Source: Sphaerosporella brunnea (taxonomy: Eukaryota; Ascomycota; Pezizomycetes; Pezizales; Pyronemataceae). From it: DNA of 64,000 nt. The position numbers were made by a program, and so were the translations under genes. How positions within the stretch are numbered: position 1 is the stretch's first letter; each line of letters opens with the position of its first letter. The stretch is from positions 124,001 through 188,000 of the forward strand of contig VXIS01000053.1 of assembly GCA_008704415.1 (NCBI GenBank), read 5' to 3'. Shown piece after piece: positions 21,374 to 35,664 of this stretch. The notes beneath the pieces are model-generated. The model did not search any database. It was not told where the DNA came from and saw only the letters and a program-made list of their open reading frames with translations.

Positions 21374-24300
21374 TCAATCGGTCCTATTCAGCCCCTTGAG
21401 GCTGCCCAGACTCAATGCCAGTCCCTGGCTACGACTTCGGATTCTGACGAAACCAGTGACTGGTCCGTCTTCGCCGTCCTTCTCTATGCTCAAGTTGGCC
21501 AGAGCGTCCTCGCCTGGAGAGCGTTAGTCGATCCATAAGCGCTTCACTGTACAACAGGGAAAACATACCGAACACGCTCCTGGCATATAGGTTCGCACTC
21601 AAGAATCTGCAGTCACCCTCCAAGCTTGCCTCGGGGGTGAGACACGCCATATTCGTAGCCTTCATCAATCCATCCAAGAACTCGCGCAAGCTCTTGGCCT
21701 TGCTGTTGATGTTGACCTTGTTCTCCCACTCAAACTCGGTCCACATCGTTCTGAACTGCGTTTCTGTGCAGTGCGCGGGCTGGATGTAGTCCATGATGTC
21801 GACGTGCACGTCATTCAGGATTACCACGTTCGTTTCTGTGCTAGAAGCGCCATCGTAAACCACGTTACCAAAGATCACGCCCGTATCCGTAGACGACACC
21901 TTGATAGTGCTCTGCACGCTCTGAAATGCGTGGGGGCCAAGGTTCTGCGTCGTAGGGCGCTCGACGACCTTGAGGTCGCCGAGGGTTGCAAACTCGACCG
22001 ACAAATTCTGGAGCGTTTCGGTGGTCTGGTTCACAAGTAGCACGTCGAGAATAATGTCGAATTGGTGCACCTTGACGTAAGCCTCGGCATAGACTGGATC
22101 CGAGAACCCGGTGAGCTGCACGACACGGGACAGTTTGCTAGTCAAGTCCTCGCCGCTGGTATCTCCACCGGTGGCCTTCTCCAGATCTTGGTCCAGGTCG
22201 TCGGCGCCGTCGGTCGCAGACTTCTTGCTCAGCTGACGGATGTTGATCACATCGTCTACCTGGACCATGTTCTTGCCCCGTTCAGCCTCCGACTTGGCGT
22301 GGCGCTTCTTCTCCTCCGCCTGGACCATGGCACGGAAAGCCTTGCGCGTGTCCTCCAGGAACACGCCCTTGACCACATCCTTCTTGGTCTCGAACTCAGC
22401 GAGGGATCGCACGCAGGACATGATACGGTCGATGCTGTCCTCGTCGATGGGCGTCTTGACGAAGGGGCTCTGTCCAACACGGATGATGCTGATCATGATC
22501 AGCATCGCCTCGGCCTTGAGGGCATTTGTCCGCGCCTCATCATCCGACAGCTCAGCATGGCGCATCACCAGCTTAGTAAGGGTGGAGGCCAAAACGGTAG
22601 CCAGGTAGTAGTCTCCATCTAGAACCAATGCGCGCAGCGGCGGCTTGGACGCAGCCTTAACCGCCTCCAGTTTTGCCGCTGTAGCAGACTCACTGGTGAG
22701 AGCGCTCTCGGTGGCGTAGGTTCCATCGGCAAGGACCTTGCGAGAACCAGTGGGGGCGGCAGGCTTCGAGGCACCGTTGATTGGCTCCGCGCTTTCACCA
22801 TCGGGCTGTTCGTCCAGGAGACGCTGCTCAGAGGCCAAAATAGGGATTTCTCCCAAGCTGGCGCGTATCCGCTTCCAGACTTCACGGATGTCCTTCTGCT
22901 CCACACAGTACTCACCGACGATCCACAGAACACCGCGGTACACCTTGCCGGAACGAACCTCTCCCAGCGTCATCATCAAGCGCTCGATGATTGATGCGCG
23001 CAGGTTGGGGAACTTCTCGACAACCTCCTTGACGAATGAGATGACATCAACGGCGGAAGCGCTGTTGAACTCGCTGATGAAGTCCATCAGCAGACCGACA
23101 ACGCTAGCGGCGACCTCCGAGAACTTGATGGCGCAGCTGTGGATGGCGTGAATCAAGAGCTGTCTGTATTCGTTATTCTTCTCGTAGTCCTGGTCCACCG
23201 TCTTCGACAGCTCCTTCTTGAGCAGCATCACGACCTCCTCGACGTTCTTGCTCGACACCATATCCATGGCGATATCCAGAGCCTTGCGGCGCACATCGAT
23301 GTCGGGACTCGACAACACCCGCAGAATCTCCATCGCCAGACTGTCCAGCACACCTTCATTCTTCTTCCGCAGCAAGTCGACCTTCTCCAACACGATCAGT
23401 TTGACGTTGTTGTCCGACACCTTGATGCACAGCTCAATGAACTTTCCGGCGGCAGCCTTGATAGCGACAGGGTTAGCCGTCAGCGCCGTCAAGCTGGTGG
23501 CCGCCTCGTAGACCACGGTGTTCGACGACGCCTCTAGGAGATCGAATATTAACCGCAGATACCTCGACTATTCCCGTCAGCATGCAGTTAACTCCCCAAA
23601 AAGCTCGACTGACCTTGTTGCCAGGGTTCACCACTGCATCCTTGCGGATGAACTCGATCAGCACAAGCTGGGTCAGCTCGTCCAGGCTGGGTATATCGTC
23701 GAAACAGGATCCCAAGTACTCGAGCGCCTTCTCGTGCGATATCGAGCTCAGGGCTACGAACGCATTCCGTTTGCACGTGTTATCGTTCTCCGCCTGCAGG
23801 AAGGTAAGGATGAGCTCGGGGGCATCGGGGATCAGGTGCTCCGAGTGCTGGAAGACAGACGACACAGCCAGCACGGCGTTTTTCCGAACGTAAGCGTGAC
23901 GGTGCTCGAGACACTGACGGGCGGAGGAGAGCAGGGGCTCTAATAGCTCGGCATCTTTAATTTTGCAAAGGAAGCGTAGCGTTGCACCGCGAATGTATTC
24001 GTTGGGATGGAGCAAGTCGTGCATTATTCCGTTGCTACGCAGCACCACATCAACACCACCGCCGGACATCCCCGCAAACTCAATCGGCAACCTACCAAAC
24101 CAAAATCATCTCCTGCTTCAGCTTTCCTGTCGCATCGTGCTTCGGGCAGATCTCGTAGTAGAAGTACAGCAGCTTCTTCAGCGGCTTGCTCTTGCTCGGC
24201 ATCACGAAACGGATGATGTGCATCAGGAGCTGCGGCAGCGGGTCACCGTTCAGCATCACGGTCAAAACGGTCCGCATAGTCTCCAGCTTGCCCTCATCCG

Positions 24301-24400
24301 TGCCCTTCTCGAGCTGCTGTTGAAGCTGCTGCACCGACGGCTGGTCGGCGGTGTTGTCCATATGGACCATAGAATACGAGCTCTCCAGAAAGGACGTCAT
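21374..24400 (-). CDS. SEC26: Coatomer subunit beta (beta-COP)
   Basis: Beta-COP is part of the COPI coat that carries cargo from Golgi to ER and within the Golgi. Exons 24096-24400, 23614-24034, 21569-23567 and 21374-21513 give 954 residues, the usual length. The start [11 protein letters not shown] is typical. Residues 20-540 form the adaptin-like solenoid ([33 protein letters not shown]). The C-terminal third is the coatomer beta domain and appendage ([33 protein letters not shown]). Splicing of intron 24035-24095 restores the conserved V-C-N-G. All introns are GT-AG and 46-61 nt. No lesions are seen. Confidence 0.97.
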
Positions 24401-25223
24401 GATGGGTGGTTTGCGGTTGGTTGTGTCCGGCAGAGGAGCGTCTCAGTTCCACGCCAGGGGGGGTTGTGCGGCGCAGGAGCTCGGGAATTGCGATAGGCGG
24501 GTTCGGCGTGTCGACGGGGGAAACGAGTACGGCCGTGCGCTCCGAGCGGTAGGAGCTTTCTAGAGATATAGAATGGCGTTTCAGATCGTGAAGCTCGAAG
24601 CGATGGTATCAATGCTGGGACACGATGCTGGGAGGTAGTGGGGGGGAGGTTAGACACAGTGGTCAATTTCCCACACACAGCAACAGGGATGGGTTGCCAA
24701 GACTGCGTGTTGACAGCTACGCGCAGTCAGCGAAGAGTCAGCAGTGCCGAGTGACGGCAGATGATTGCAGCGCACGGAGCGCACGGCGATATGAGCTTCC
24801 GGCAGAGAGAGATTGCACGCTCAGACGGCGGTAGCAAGTACGTAGCGACCCGGCCAGCGCGTGGGAACAGCCCGCCGGAGAATAGTGATGATCTCTGCTG
24901 ATTGCGCCAAGAAGGGCTGGGAATGAGCTCTCGATCGTCGGCACTTAATTTTGACCGCAGCCAAAACATTAGACGCATGTATTGTATTGCCCTTGCTCTG
25001 CCGCGGGAGGAGGAACAAAACTGCTCGATTCCTGTCTTCGGAGCCTCTGCTTTTTTCTTTCTTTCGTGCGGTTGTTGGCGGTGATGTCGCGTGACTGTAG
25101 CTGTACGTAATCACCTGTGCCATCACTCGCCGCCCTCCACAAACACAGCACAGCAACCTGCTTCCCCACTGGCAAACATTCGATGTGCATCTCTCTCCCT
25201 CAGCCCAACACCCTCACTCCACT
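24401..25223. promoter_or_regulatory. Shared upstream region of SEC26 and 25224 gene
   Basis: An 823 bp divergent intergenic region. No clear TATA box; CT-rich leader just before the ATG at 25224. No other gene is supported. Confidence 0.45.
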
Positions 25224-26716
25224 ATGTTTCCATCCGACCGCCCCCTCCCTCGCACCCCGAGTTTCTCCCGCAAGGTAGCTAAAAGAGTGAGCAGCCTGAT
25301 CGCCAAATTCGAAGCTCTCTCGGCCAATCAAAGCACAGTAATCGATCCTGAACCGCCCCGCCGCCGAAGCCTCTCCTCTTTGATTACGCCCGGCGGTAGT
25401 TCGTCACGACGCTCGGGTATCCGCCGTAGTATCGGACGACGAGCCAGCAAAATCCTCGAAAAGGTGGCAAGAGCTGGCAACGAAGATGTCGTGCCCAAGA
25501 TTACACCGCCGCCGAAACGGCTGCTGAAAGCTGGCGGAGGACGGAGGGGAAGGAGGAATGCCAGCTTGCCCAATGCAGCGGGAGTGAGAGTAGCAAGATA
25601 CACTGTGAAGAAACGAAGGGTAGTGAGTGACTCCACCGAGGTGTCCGGCATCGTCCTCGACGGCCCGGTCTCGCTGTTTGCCTCGGAGCAGCCTTCCTCG
25701 TCGATTGCTTATGCCGCTTCGTCCATACTTTCAACCCCGCCACCACCGGTTGCAAAGATCCTTCCCTCCTCGTTCTTTTCACAGCTGGTTTCCGAGGAAC
25801 CCCCGCGGCGGAGAAAGGTCAAACCCCAAACCTTCACTGACTCCGAAGATACCGATTTGGTGGTTGTCGAAATGGCCGAGAAGGTGGATTTGCGGCATCA
25901 GTTCCGTCTCAAGCCCACTACCAATGGCACAGGAAGCGGATGGAGACGCAAGATCACGCCGCCAAAGATCTCAGTGCGGGAGCTGGTGTCACGATTCTGG
26001 CAGGAACCCTCTCAGCAGCAAAAGCGAGAGGCCGTCAAAGTCCCCGAGCAGAAAGCGGTAGAGGAGAAGATACCCGTCGAAGAAAGGGATGAGAAGTACT
26101 CCAACATTGTCACCGCCTTCTCTGATGCCGAGGATGCCGAGGATGCCAGCGAGGCAGAGCAGGAGGATGAAGGTATCATGCTGTGGCCTGGAGAAGCTTC
26201 GCCATCCATATCTTCCCTCCTCCGCTTCAGCACCCCATCCAGCTCCTCAGTAACCCGCCCTCACACTTCCGGCTCAATAGTGGTACCGTCCTCTTACCTC
26301 TGTGCTCCTCGTGCTTGGTTGGGCTAATCTCTCACCAGCCGACACCAAAGACTTACGTATCTCCCTTACGCCTCGACACACCCGCGCTCCCTTCCACTAA
26401 GAAGTACCGCAAAACGCCTCCTCCTTCAGCCTTCTTCCGGCACAACGGAAAGCGGCTGCGTTACAGCGCGATTGCCACTTCCCCGAATTCAGCTTCCTCC
26501 AGTGAAAGCTACTACTTCAGCAGTAGCAGCTCAGAAGGTCGAGGAAAGAGTACTATCACAATTAGTCCTAATAGAGGAGGCGGCATCACAATTAATACCG
26601 GCATCCCAGCCGAATCCATTCTCACGCCCATCCCGGTGAACGCGGTGCAAGGGCAGGCGATCAGGCATTTGGTGACACAGAGTTGGGGGGTGCATATGCT
26701 TGAGGGGACATTGTGA
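25224..26716 (+). CDS. Basic, disordered hypothetical protein
   Basis: Two exons (25224-26282, 26339-26716) with an in-phase 56 nt intron give 478 residues. The sequence is rich in Ser, Arg and Pro in the first 150 residues, with a short helical start (KVAKRVSSLIAKFEALS). An acidic tract lies at 315-330 (AEDAEDASEAEQEDEG). The C-terminal part has ordered-looking blocks (KYRKTPPPSAFFRHNGKRLR, GGGITINTGIPAESI). There is no signal peptide or membrane segment. The composition and basic patches suggest a nuclear or cytoskeletal regulatory protein, but that is only inference. It is transcribed away from SEC26. Confidence 0.72.
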
Positions 26717-27315
26717 TCAAAAGTGAGTAAGAATCGACCAGTTTTTTAAAATGTTTTTGCTACCCAACTGGCGTTTTGTTAGAAGTGATGTACTACTATT
26801 GCTTTTTGAAGGACACGACCTCATTTTGTACAGCTCGTTCTGGAGTCTTTTCTTTTATTGTTTTCCTTTTTTTTTGTTTGCAGGCGTGTCGAGGAGTTTT
26901 GATTTGCGGGTGAACGGAGTTGCATTGATATCAGGACCTTTTGTAATGGACAGGCTTGCTGGGGTGCAGGTAGATTTGTTATGCTGTGCTTCTTTCTTTG
27001 CATGATCGATGTTTGTGGAGAGGAGCTGCGTCAGTGCTGGGGAGTTGTGCAGCAGTGCGCGCGGGGAAAGGTTGGGTTCCTTTGCAGCGCCAATGAAATG
27101 CATTCATGATTGGTCAAAACCCGATTTTGTGAAACGGCAAACCCGTTTCCCCCGGTTCCGGCTTGGCATCCCCAGCAAAACCCAAACCCAGATCTCGGCC
27201 CGGCCGTCACTCACGAAGCTTCAAGCTAGCATCCCTGAGTTCACACACGTCTCCTTTCGCCCCTGCATCACCTCCAACCAACCAACCACCTCAACACACA
27301 ACACAACGAAGAATT
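26717..27315. other. Intergenic between 25224 gene and YPT6
   Basis: Contains the 3' flank of the upstream gene and an A/C-rich YPT6 leader (CAACCAACCAACCACC near 27275-27290). No further gene. Confidence 0.4.
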
Positions 27316-28188
<873 letters not shown>

Positions 28189-28801
28189 ACGTGGATGGGA
28201 TGGGAGTTGATTCCCGAGAGGAACGGAACGGAAGGGAAAGGAAAGGGATGGGATGTGGGGTAGACGGCGGGCAGGTATGGGTGACAATCTGGAAGGAATT
28301 GGGAGCAAGGGAAGGGATGGGATGGGCATTATCTTTTTGAACCTTTTTGCTTTTTTTCTGCGTGTGTTCTTGAGCATCTGTTACCAACATTAAACAGTTT
28401 GTTTAGCCGCTAGCATTGTGTGTGCGAGGAGGGTGGCAAGAGGAGGAGGAGAAGGAAGATGGATGGATCTTTACTATACGGTATGGTGTATGTTCAATAG
28501 TCGTAATACATGGTGGAGAGAGGAAAGTCAGACATTCAGTGACTATGGGAAAGAGGAAAACAAAAAAAAGACGTCTCGAATTATGTTAGTTACAGCAGTG
28601 ACTGTGTAAACACGGCGGCAGAGGCAGGCAGGCAGGCTTGCTTTTTCAAAGACTTCGAATCTAACACAAAACGAAAAAGCATCACATCACAAAAAGAAGC
28701 GCAACAAATCAAAAAAAAAAAAAAAAAAAAAAAAAAAAGCAGCAGCAGCAATACAAGCAACAATAACAACAAATCATCCCAATCTCACAACATCATCATC
28801 A
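28189..28801. other. Convergent 3' flanks of YPT6 and HSH155
   Basis: G/A-rich DNA with GGGATGG-type repeats (about 28200-28330) and a run of 28 A at 28711-28738. No gene. It separates two genes that converge on it. Confidence 0.5.
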
Positions 28802-31800
28802 TCAAACAACAATATACAACTCATGCCTCAACAGCCGCTCCTCATCCAAATTCGGATAATACGGCACAAGCGCGTCGGCGCTTTGCACATACGCATTATT
28901 ATACAGCCTCCAATATGGTGTGCGCACTTTTCTCGCCGGATGGAACAAGCCGGCCCAGACATAGTTCATGACGAGGCCGGGGCCAATCGCCATGCGTATG
29001 GCGTCAATAGCCTCGATGATGCGGTCGATGACGTGCGGGGATGTTTCAAAGATGTTAGGGAAGATGAGGTTGAGGAGGTGCATCATAGCATCTTCGCAGC
29101 CAAGCCCGACGACGCCGAGGGCGATATGTTTCACCACCGACGCCGCCGTCTGCCGATGCACCTGGTCGCGGTCGATGAGTGCGTCTTCGAGCAGCGGTGT
29201 GATCGCGTAGACGTAGTCTTTTGCCATTTCGCCGATGTACTCGAACAGGAAGGACATGGCTTTGAGAACGCCGTTTTGTACGTTTAGTTCTGGTACGCGG
29301 TATTCGTTCATGAGTGCTGGAAGTACGGTGAATGGTGCGCAGGTCTCGGCGACGATGCCGATGGCGACGGCCGTGCACACGCGGGATTGACGCTCCTGCA
29401 CGCGCAGGTTGTTGAGGAGGGTGGCGAGCACGTCTTGCGGGCCGATGGCTTTGGCGATGAAGCCGAACGTGTTGTTGGCTGCTCGACGGATGCCCTTTTT
29501 GTGGGCTTTTAGCATGTCCAGGAGCTCGAAGCAGATACGCATCCATTCTCTTGCGCTGACGAATTCGGCTCCGCGATCGGCGATACGCCCGACCAGGTCG
29601 ATCGTGTTTTCTTGTACCTTTTCATGGCGGTTACGGAGGATGGGGGTGAGCCGGGGGAGAAGGTCTTTGATCGGGGGTTGCATGCTATTGATTCCGACGA
29701 CGGTGACGATGGAACGGAGAGCTCCCAGAATGGAACCGAGGACTTCGGGGTACTCTTCACCCAGATACTCATAGAGTACGATACCAAGCTTGCCCATGAG
29801 AGCGTCTTCGCCACATTGTTTCTACAAATTCGTTAGCAAATGAATGGTTATTCAACACAGTTGGTAAACTTACCATAACAACCGCAATGCGGGAAATCAA
29901 ATCTGCACTCTGCTGGCGCACTGCCGAACTTTTATTATTCAATCGCCACAGGATAGTACTGACGATCTGGGGAAGGTAAGGCTTTGTGCGTGTTCCAAGA
30001 GCATTGACCACAGTACCAAAGCCATTCAGCATGACGATGTCCTCGATACTCTGTTCCTGGAACGCGTACAAAACGCCATCCACCAACCTCTCCTCCAGCC
30101 GTTCACCAATATCAGCTGCGCCTAGCGATGCGATGACCTTCTCCACACTCTCCAAAGTCATCTTACGGTAAGGCTCGCTCTCATCCTTGAGGTGATCGAC
30201 AATCCGTTCGATGATCTCGCCGCATCCAACCTTCTGCGCCAAATCGACCGTCGTCTCGACAACCTGACGGTAGTTGCGCTTGTCCAGCGCCATTCGGCGG
30301 ATCCAGAACGCCTTGAAGAACTCGGGCAAGACGTGTTCCTTGAGATACGCAGCAGTGACGCCCTCAGTTCCGGCGCACTGGCTGACAACCTTCAAGACCA
30401 CCTTCTTCATCTCCTCGTCAGGACTCTGAAACTCTCGAAGCACAATGCCCATGACCTCGCCAGTGTAGTAGTTGGCATACTCCTCGTCCATCAACGGGAT
30501 AACATACCCAACTGCCTTCAAGAAACCTGCCAGACCCTTGCCTCTCTGCTTCTTCGCACCAGTCCACAACGGCTGAAGGATCGTGTCGAAGCTCTCGATA
30601 CCGTACGGGTGAGCAGCCTCGGCGAGGGCAGCAATGGCCAAACTGGTGACGGTACGGACCTTGGCCTGTTCATCATCGAGGTTGGGTCCGATACACTCCA
30701 CCAATCCCTTCAAGTGAGGCAGAATAGCACAACCCATCAAGATGGGGATTTGCTGCACGATCTTTACACCGGTGTGACGAGCCTGCCAACTCTTCTTGCT
30801 CCTGCATACAGCACGCAGGAAAGGCAACAACGCAGGAATACCGAGAGCGGATGCCACGACAGCAAATGCACGGGCAGTGGTATTTCGTACATACTCGTCG
30901 ACATGGTCGATATCCGGTCTCATAGTTGAGATCATGTGGGCCAATCCGGCGGCCTTTGACAGGTTGCTGATAATCTCACGACCCTCGACACGCGCATAGT
31001 AGTCCTGGTCAATCAAAAGAGGCTCGATGACGACCAAAATCTTATGCGTGTAGGGCCGAACGAGGTCGTCCAACTTGTATAAGATACGGTCTATAACCTT
31101 GACAAGCAAATGGCGCTCTTGGTCCTCCAATGTCTTCTCCATGAGCAGCGGAAGTATTTGGTTGAACAGAGGTCCAGCACCGAATTGCCGAGCATTGTCG
31201 GTGAGCTGTCGAAGAGCAGTCTTTCTCATAGGCGGGGTGCCGTTCTTCACCTTGAGCAGCAGCCGCATGATCTTTCGCTCCTTCAGCTCCTCAACGGTCA
31301 TCTGGTTCTCGTCCGCGCCGTCTACCAGCTTACCAAAGTATTGCATATCTTCGGCCTTGAAGAATTGAAGGTCACCGACACCGGGAATATCGGTGGGCAT
31401 CTGTTTGCCCAAGATCCGTGCATTCTCGGGCTCCTGCATCATGAAACCGCCGATTCCGGTTGACGAAGCCATGGGGGCGGGCGTCGACATAAGTTTACGT
31501 GCCGCAGTGCGGATGGGCGCATATCCGGGAGGCGGCTCCAGAATCTTGTAGCCTTCCTTCGGCAGCATCTCGTCGAGCTCTTCATCCGACAGAGGCGCAT
31601 TTCGGTCTCCGAGTCCAAACGTAACGGGCATCTGCGGAATGGCCGCTGCGGAGGAGGGGTGGATCGGAGTGACGAGACCCTGATTGCCGACAGGTGTTGC
31701 CGCAGTGAGCGATGGTGCCTGATCCCATCGTGATCTCTTCACAACAGGAGTCGCATCTGGTGCACCTGCCACATCCCACCGGCTAGAGCGCTTCTTCGTG

Positions 31801-32585
31801 TCTTCGATCTCTTTGACGGCCGCAGCGCCCTCACCGGCAACGTCCCACCGCTTCTTCTTTCAGGATGTCAGCATGATATCATCACCACGAGCAGCGATGG
31901 AACGTACCCTCTTTCTGGTGCCCTCCCCAGCGCCGTCCGCCTTGTCTTCCAGCTTCAGCGTCGCCTTGTGCTCTACTCCCTCCATGTGGTCGCCGCTCTT
32001 CATCTTTTCCTCAATCTTGCGACGCACCCGCTCCTCCTCACGCTCCAATTCGCGTTCCTGCATGACCTCCTTGTAGGTGCGGCCTTCGGTCTCGCCATTC
32101 GCGAACCCATCCTTTCGCGTCGGCGAGAGTTTGCGCGCAAATCGTCGCTTCTGGTAATCGGTCTCTCGGTCCGCGATCTGGGCGCTCTTCGCTCGGTCCT
32201 CCATCTGATCGATGTCATCGGCTCCGCCCCGCGCAAACTCGTTCATCATCTCCTTGGTGGCAGTGTACTGGCCCACCAGACGTCGCGTGCCGTCGCCATC
32301 GGCCATGTCGGTGTCTTCGTCTTCACCATCGGCGGGTATAGAAGCATTGTATCCGGCGTACTTGTCGACACCGGTTCGATCGTACAGAGTGGTATCAAAG
32401 GTATCGGTCAGCGAGGCTTTGGCATCGTCTGTCCGCTGGGTGGACGGATCAAAGGTCTTCGACTTCGACTTCGCAGCATTTCGCTCCTGCTGCAGGCGGC
32501 GGATCTCTTGGAACTCGTCTGTTCTGTCAGAACCTACTTTGCTTCTTTTGCTTAACGCGACTTGGAGGGAATTACCGTCAGCCAT
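28802..32585 (-). CDS. HSH155: U2 snRNP SF3b subunit 1
   Basis: SF3B1/Hsh155 (prp10 in fission yeast) clamps the branch-point helix in the U2 snRNP. Exons 31908-32585, 29874-31856 and 28802-29821 give 1226 residues. The N-terminal third is charged and disordered, with tryptophan motifs [15 protein letters not shown] and SRWDQAP that fit UHM-ligand motifs. From about residue 400 a HEAT-repeat solenoid runs to the end ([67 protein letters not shown] type blocks). The Lys of EQAKVRT, the position often mutated in human SF3B1, is conserved. Introns are 51-52 nt GT-AG. It is divergent to MPE1, another RNA-processing gene. Confidence 0.97.
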
Positions 32586-34077
32586 GGCGACAAAGATCAG
32601 GCAGCCAAACTATACCAGAATAGGGGCTTGCGAGTACAGAATGCGATTTCAGTGGCGATGGGAGACCGGATTCTGGATTTATCGAATTGTTGGCCTCGGG
32701 CCAAGGCGGAGGCGTGGTGGGTTGTTGGAGTTGGTATTTTTTTTTGGGGGGGGGGGGGACACACGCGTTCGATGGATGATGAGAGTTCTTTTGCCAGCAA
32801 TCAGGAAGGTTGGCAGAGCCACTAGCCACGATTACTTTAGGCGTGGCGCCGCGTTGGGGGGATGAGGCTGAATAAATGTGGCGAGTGTGGCTGGATGCTG
32901 ACACACGACTTGAATGACTAGCAGTGACTTTGGCTTTGTGTGTCTCCTTGTCTTGGCTGTTGCCGGCAAGCAGCACTGCAACCAACCACCACAACCTTCT
33001 CAGCGACTCCTCTTTTCCTTCTCAACCTCCCCATCCCTCGCCACAGCTCCCACCACCACCATCACCACCACTACCACTACCACCACCTCACCTGTCTAAC
33101 AGACCCCCCTCTTTCTTGACGAAGCGCGCGCGCGTCTCACATCGACAGACATCCGAGTCTTTCCCGCGTGACACCATCCCCGTTACGACATCTCGCTTCG
33201 CCCCCCCCCTTTCCCCCCCCCCAACACGCCAACTCGACACAGGAAAACGCATCTCTGCCTCGCATCGCTTCAACCTGCAGCGCTTGCGACCAACCGGAGA
33301 TTCTCTACGCTTTCATCACGACTACGCGAGATAAATTCCCGCTGCTGACCTTTGTTCCTCGCGAACTTGCTGCTCTTAACCTTTGAAAGGTGCCTCATTT
33401 CGCTCGCGGAACCGGATTTTCTTTCAAAAAAAAAAAAGAAGGGTTGGGGTTCTGCTGCTGCGATATCTGTTCGACTTGTGCAGCTGGAGTTGGCATTTTC
33501 GATTGTTGCATCGTTCCATTCGCTTGTTTCTTCTTTCAAGTCGAACATTTGTACCTCGCCGCTGGATTTTCTGTGGCAGCTGGGCTCTCCTCAGGTTCCT
33601 GTCATCGGTTGTCTGGTGGTTTTATCCTTCCTGTCACCCCTACTTTGTGTGTTTGATCTTGCCCCACAATTCATAAATATACCTCGCATTTCACACCCGA
33701 AAGAAAAAGAAAAAAGCAAAGGAAGAGAGAAGAGAGTCACGTTTGAAGAGAAAGGCTATCGATAGAGATCGTGTATAGCGCTTTGTGGGATCGGTATCTT
33801 ACTGAGTCGACAAAAGCCTGGCCGACTTGCTGACCGACAGCTGCCTTTTTCTGCGGTAACTGCTTTTTCCATTACTGCTGCTTGTCTTGGGGAAAAAGAG
33901 AAGGAATCATAATCCAACTTTCATTTTTCACCCGTCACTCAGGAAATACGATCGTCTTCACATCTGTCTGCAGTCTGCTTGTACTTGGTGACGGATAAGG
34001 CTTCGGCGCAGACTACTCAAGCCAGGAAGGAAAAGTCGGGAAGGAAGTTTTAAAACCACAGAAGAAACAAATTCACA
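32586..34077. promoter_or_regulatory. Divergent region HSH155/MPE1
   Basis: A 1.5 kb region with nine T followed by 13 G (32737-32758), CACCAC-type repeats near 33050-33090, C-runs near 33205-33220 and long CT-rich tracts toward MPE1. Much of it may be a long MPE1 leader, possibly with an intron. Short frames within it have no family features. Confidence 0.45.
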
Positions 34078-35613
34078 ATGTCGTCTTCCGTTTTCTTCAA
34101 GTTTAAGTCTCAAAAGGAGCCGTCGCGGGTCACCTTCGACGGAACCGGAATCTCAGTGTTTGAGCTCAAGAGACAGATCATCCAGATCAACCGATTAGGC
34201 GACGGCTCGGACTTCGATCTGGCCATTTACAACCAAGATTCCAATGAAGGTGCGTGAAATCTGAAGAGACGGCCAGCCAGGAGATGAGGGGGGATGCTAA
34301 TGTAGATTAGAATACGACGATGATACCACTATCATTCCTCGCTCCACGTCTATCATTGCGCGTCGCCTTCCGCCTAGCAAACCGGGACGGGGCACAGCTC
34401 AGCGTTACGTGAGCGGCAAGATGCCAACCAACGCTCTGCCCAATGCTGGGCGTCGCGAGAAGAACTTCGGAACTACCGCGCAACCTCAGAAAAAGCCCGA
34501 TAGTCCCGGCCAGACGAGTGCGCCGGCTCCGACCGGAGGAGAGTCAGAGGAGGACATGATAGCGGCTATGTTTCAGGCCCAGAGTGAGCAGTGGAACAAG
34601 ACTCAGGAACAGTTGGCCACGTAAGTTCAGCATGGAAGTAGATAGAAGATCCAAGACTGATTATAATGTAGTGCTACTCCCGTGTATCATAATAAAAACC
34701 ACCAGGGCTTCAAGAAGAATGCGGCACCTGCTCCAAGTCATCCGCCCCCTACTGGATACGTTTGCTATCGTTGTGGAGAGAAAGGTGCGTTACTCACTCT
34801 CAATGTCTACCGCCTTGCATGCTAACTTTCTTTCCAGGTCATTGGATCCAGCAATGCCCTACTAACGCTGACCCTAATTACGATGGGCGTCCCCGCATCA
34901 AGCGTACCACCGGTATCCCTCGCTCGTTCCTCAAGACCGTCGAGAAGCCTATCCCCCAGGCCAACGACGACCCAACTCTCAACCAGTCCAACCCCACCTC
35001 TGTGATGGTGAACGCGGACGGAGAGTACGTGGTTGCAGTAGCGGACCAGGCCTCCTGGGAGTCCTATCAGAAGAAAGCCGGCGGCGTATCCGCTAAGGCG
35101 GAAGGGCCAAAGGGTAGCAAGGAGCTGCAAGACCGCGGCATCGAATGTGACATGTGCCACAAGCTGATGCGGGATGCGGTCAAGACCCCGTGCTGCAAAA
35201 AGGTCAACTGCGAGGAATGTATTCAAAACGCATTGCTGGAGAGCGACTTTGTGTGCCCCAACTGCGACGCCAAAGAGATCCTACTGGATTCCCTCCTCCC
35301 AGACACAGAGACCAGGAACAAAGTCGACGAGTATAAGAAGGAGAAAGAAGCCCCCAAGAAGTCCCAGGAAAACACCACTCCTTCCAGCATTTCTACTGCA
35401 GCTACTGCCCAGCAGAAGTCCATCTCCCCCGTCCCCCCCGCCGCTCCAGCGGCCATGAGAGCTGCCGCTGCCGCCGTACGCTCTCCATCCGCCACCACCA
35501 CCACTCCAATCCCGTCTACCGCCAACATGGCCCCACAAGGCGTCTCCAAGAAGCGCCCAGCTGAAGACGAAATCGGCCCCGAGGTCCCTCGGGGTCCCGC
35601 CGCAATGCGCAAT

Positions 35614-35664
<51 letters not shown>
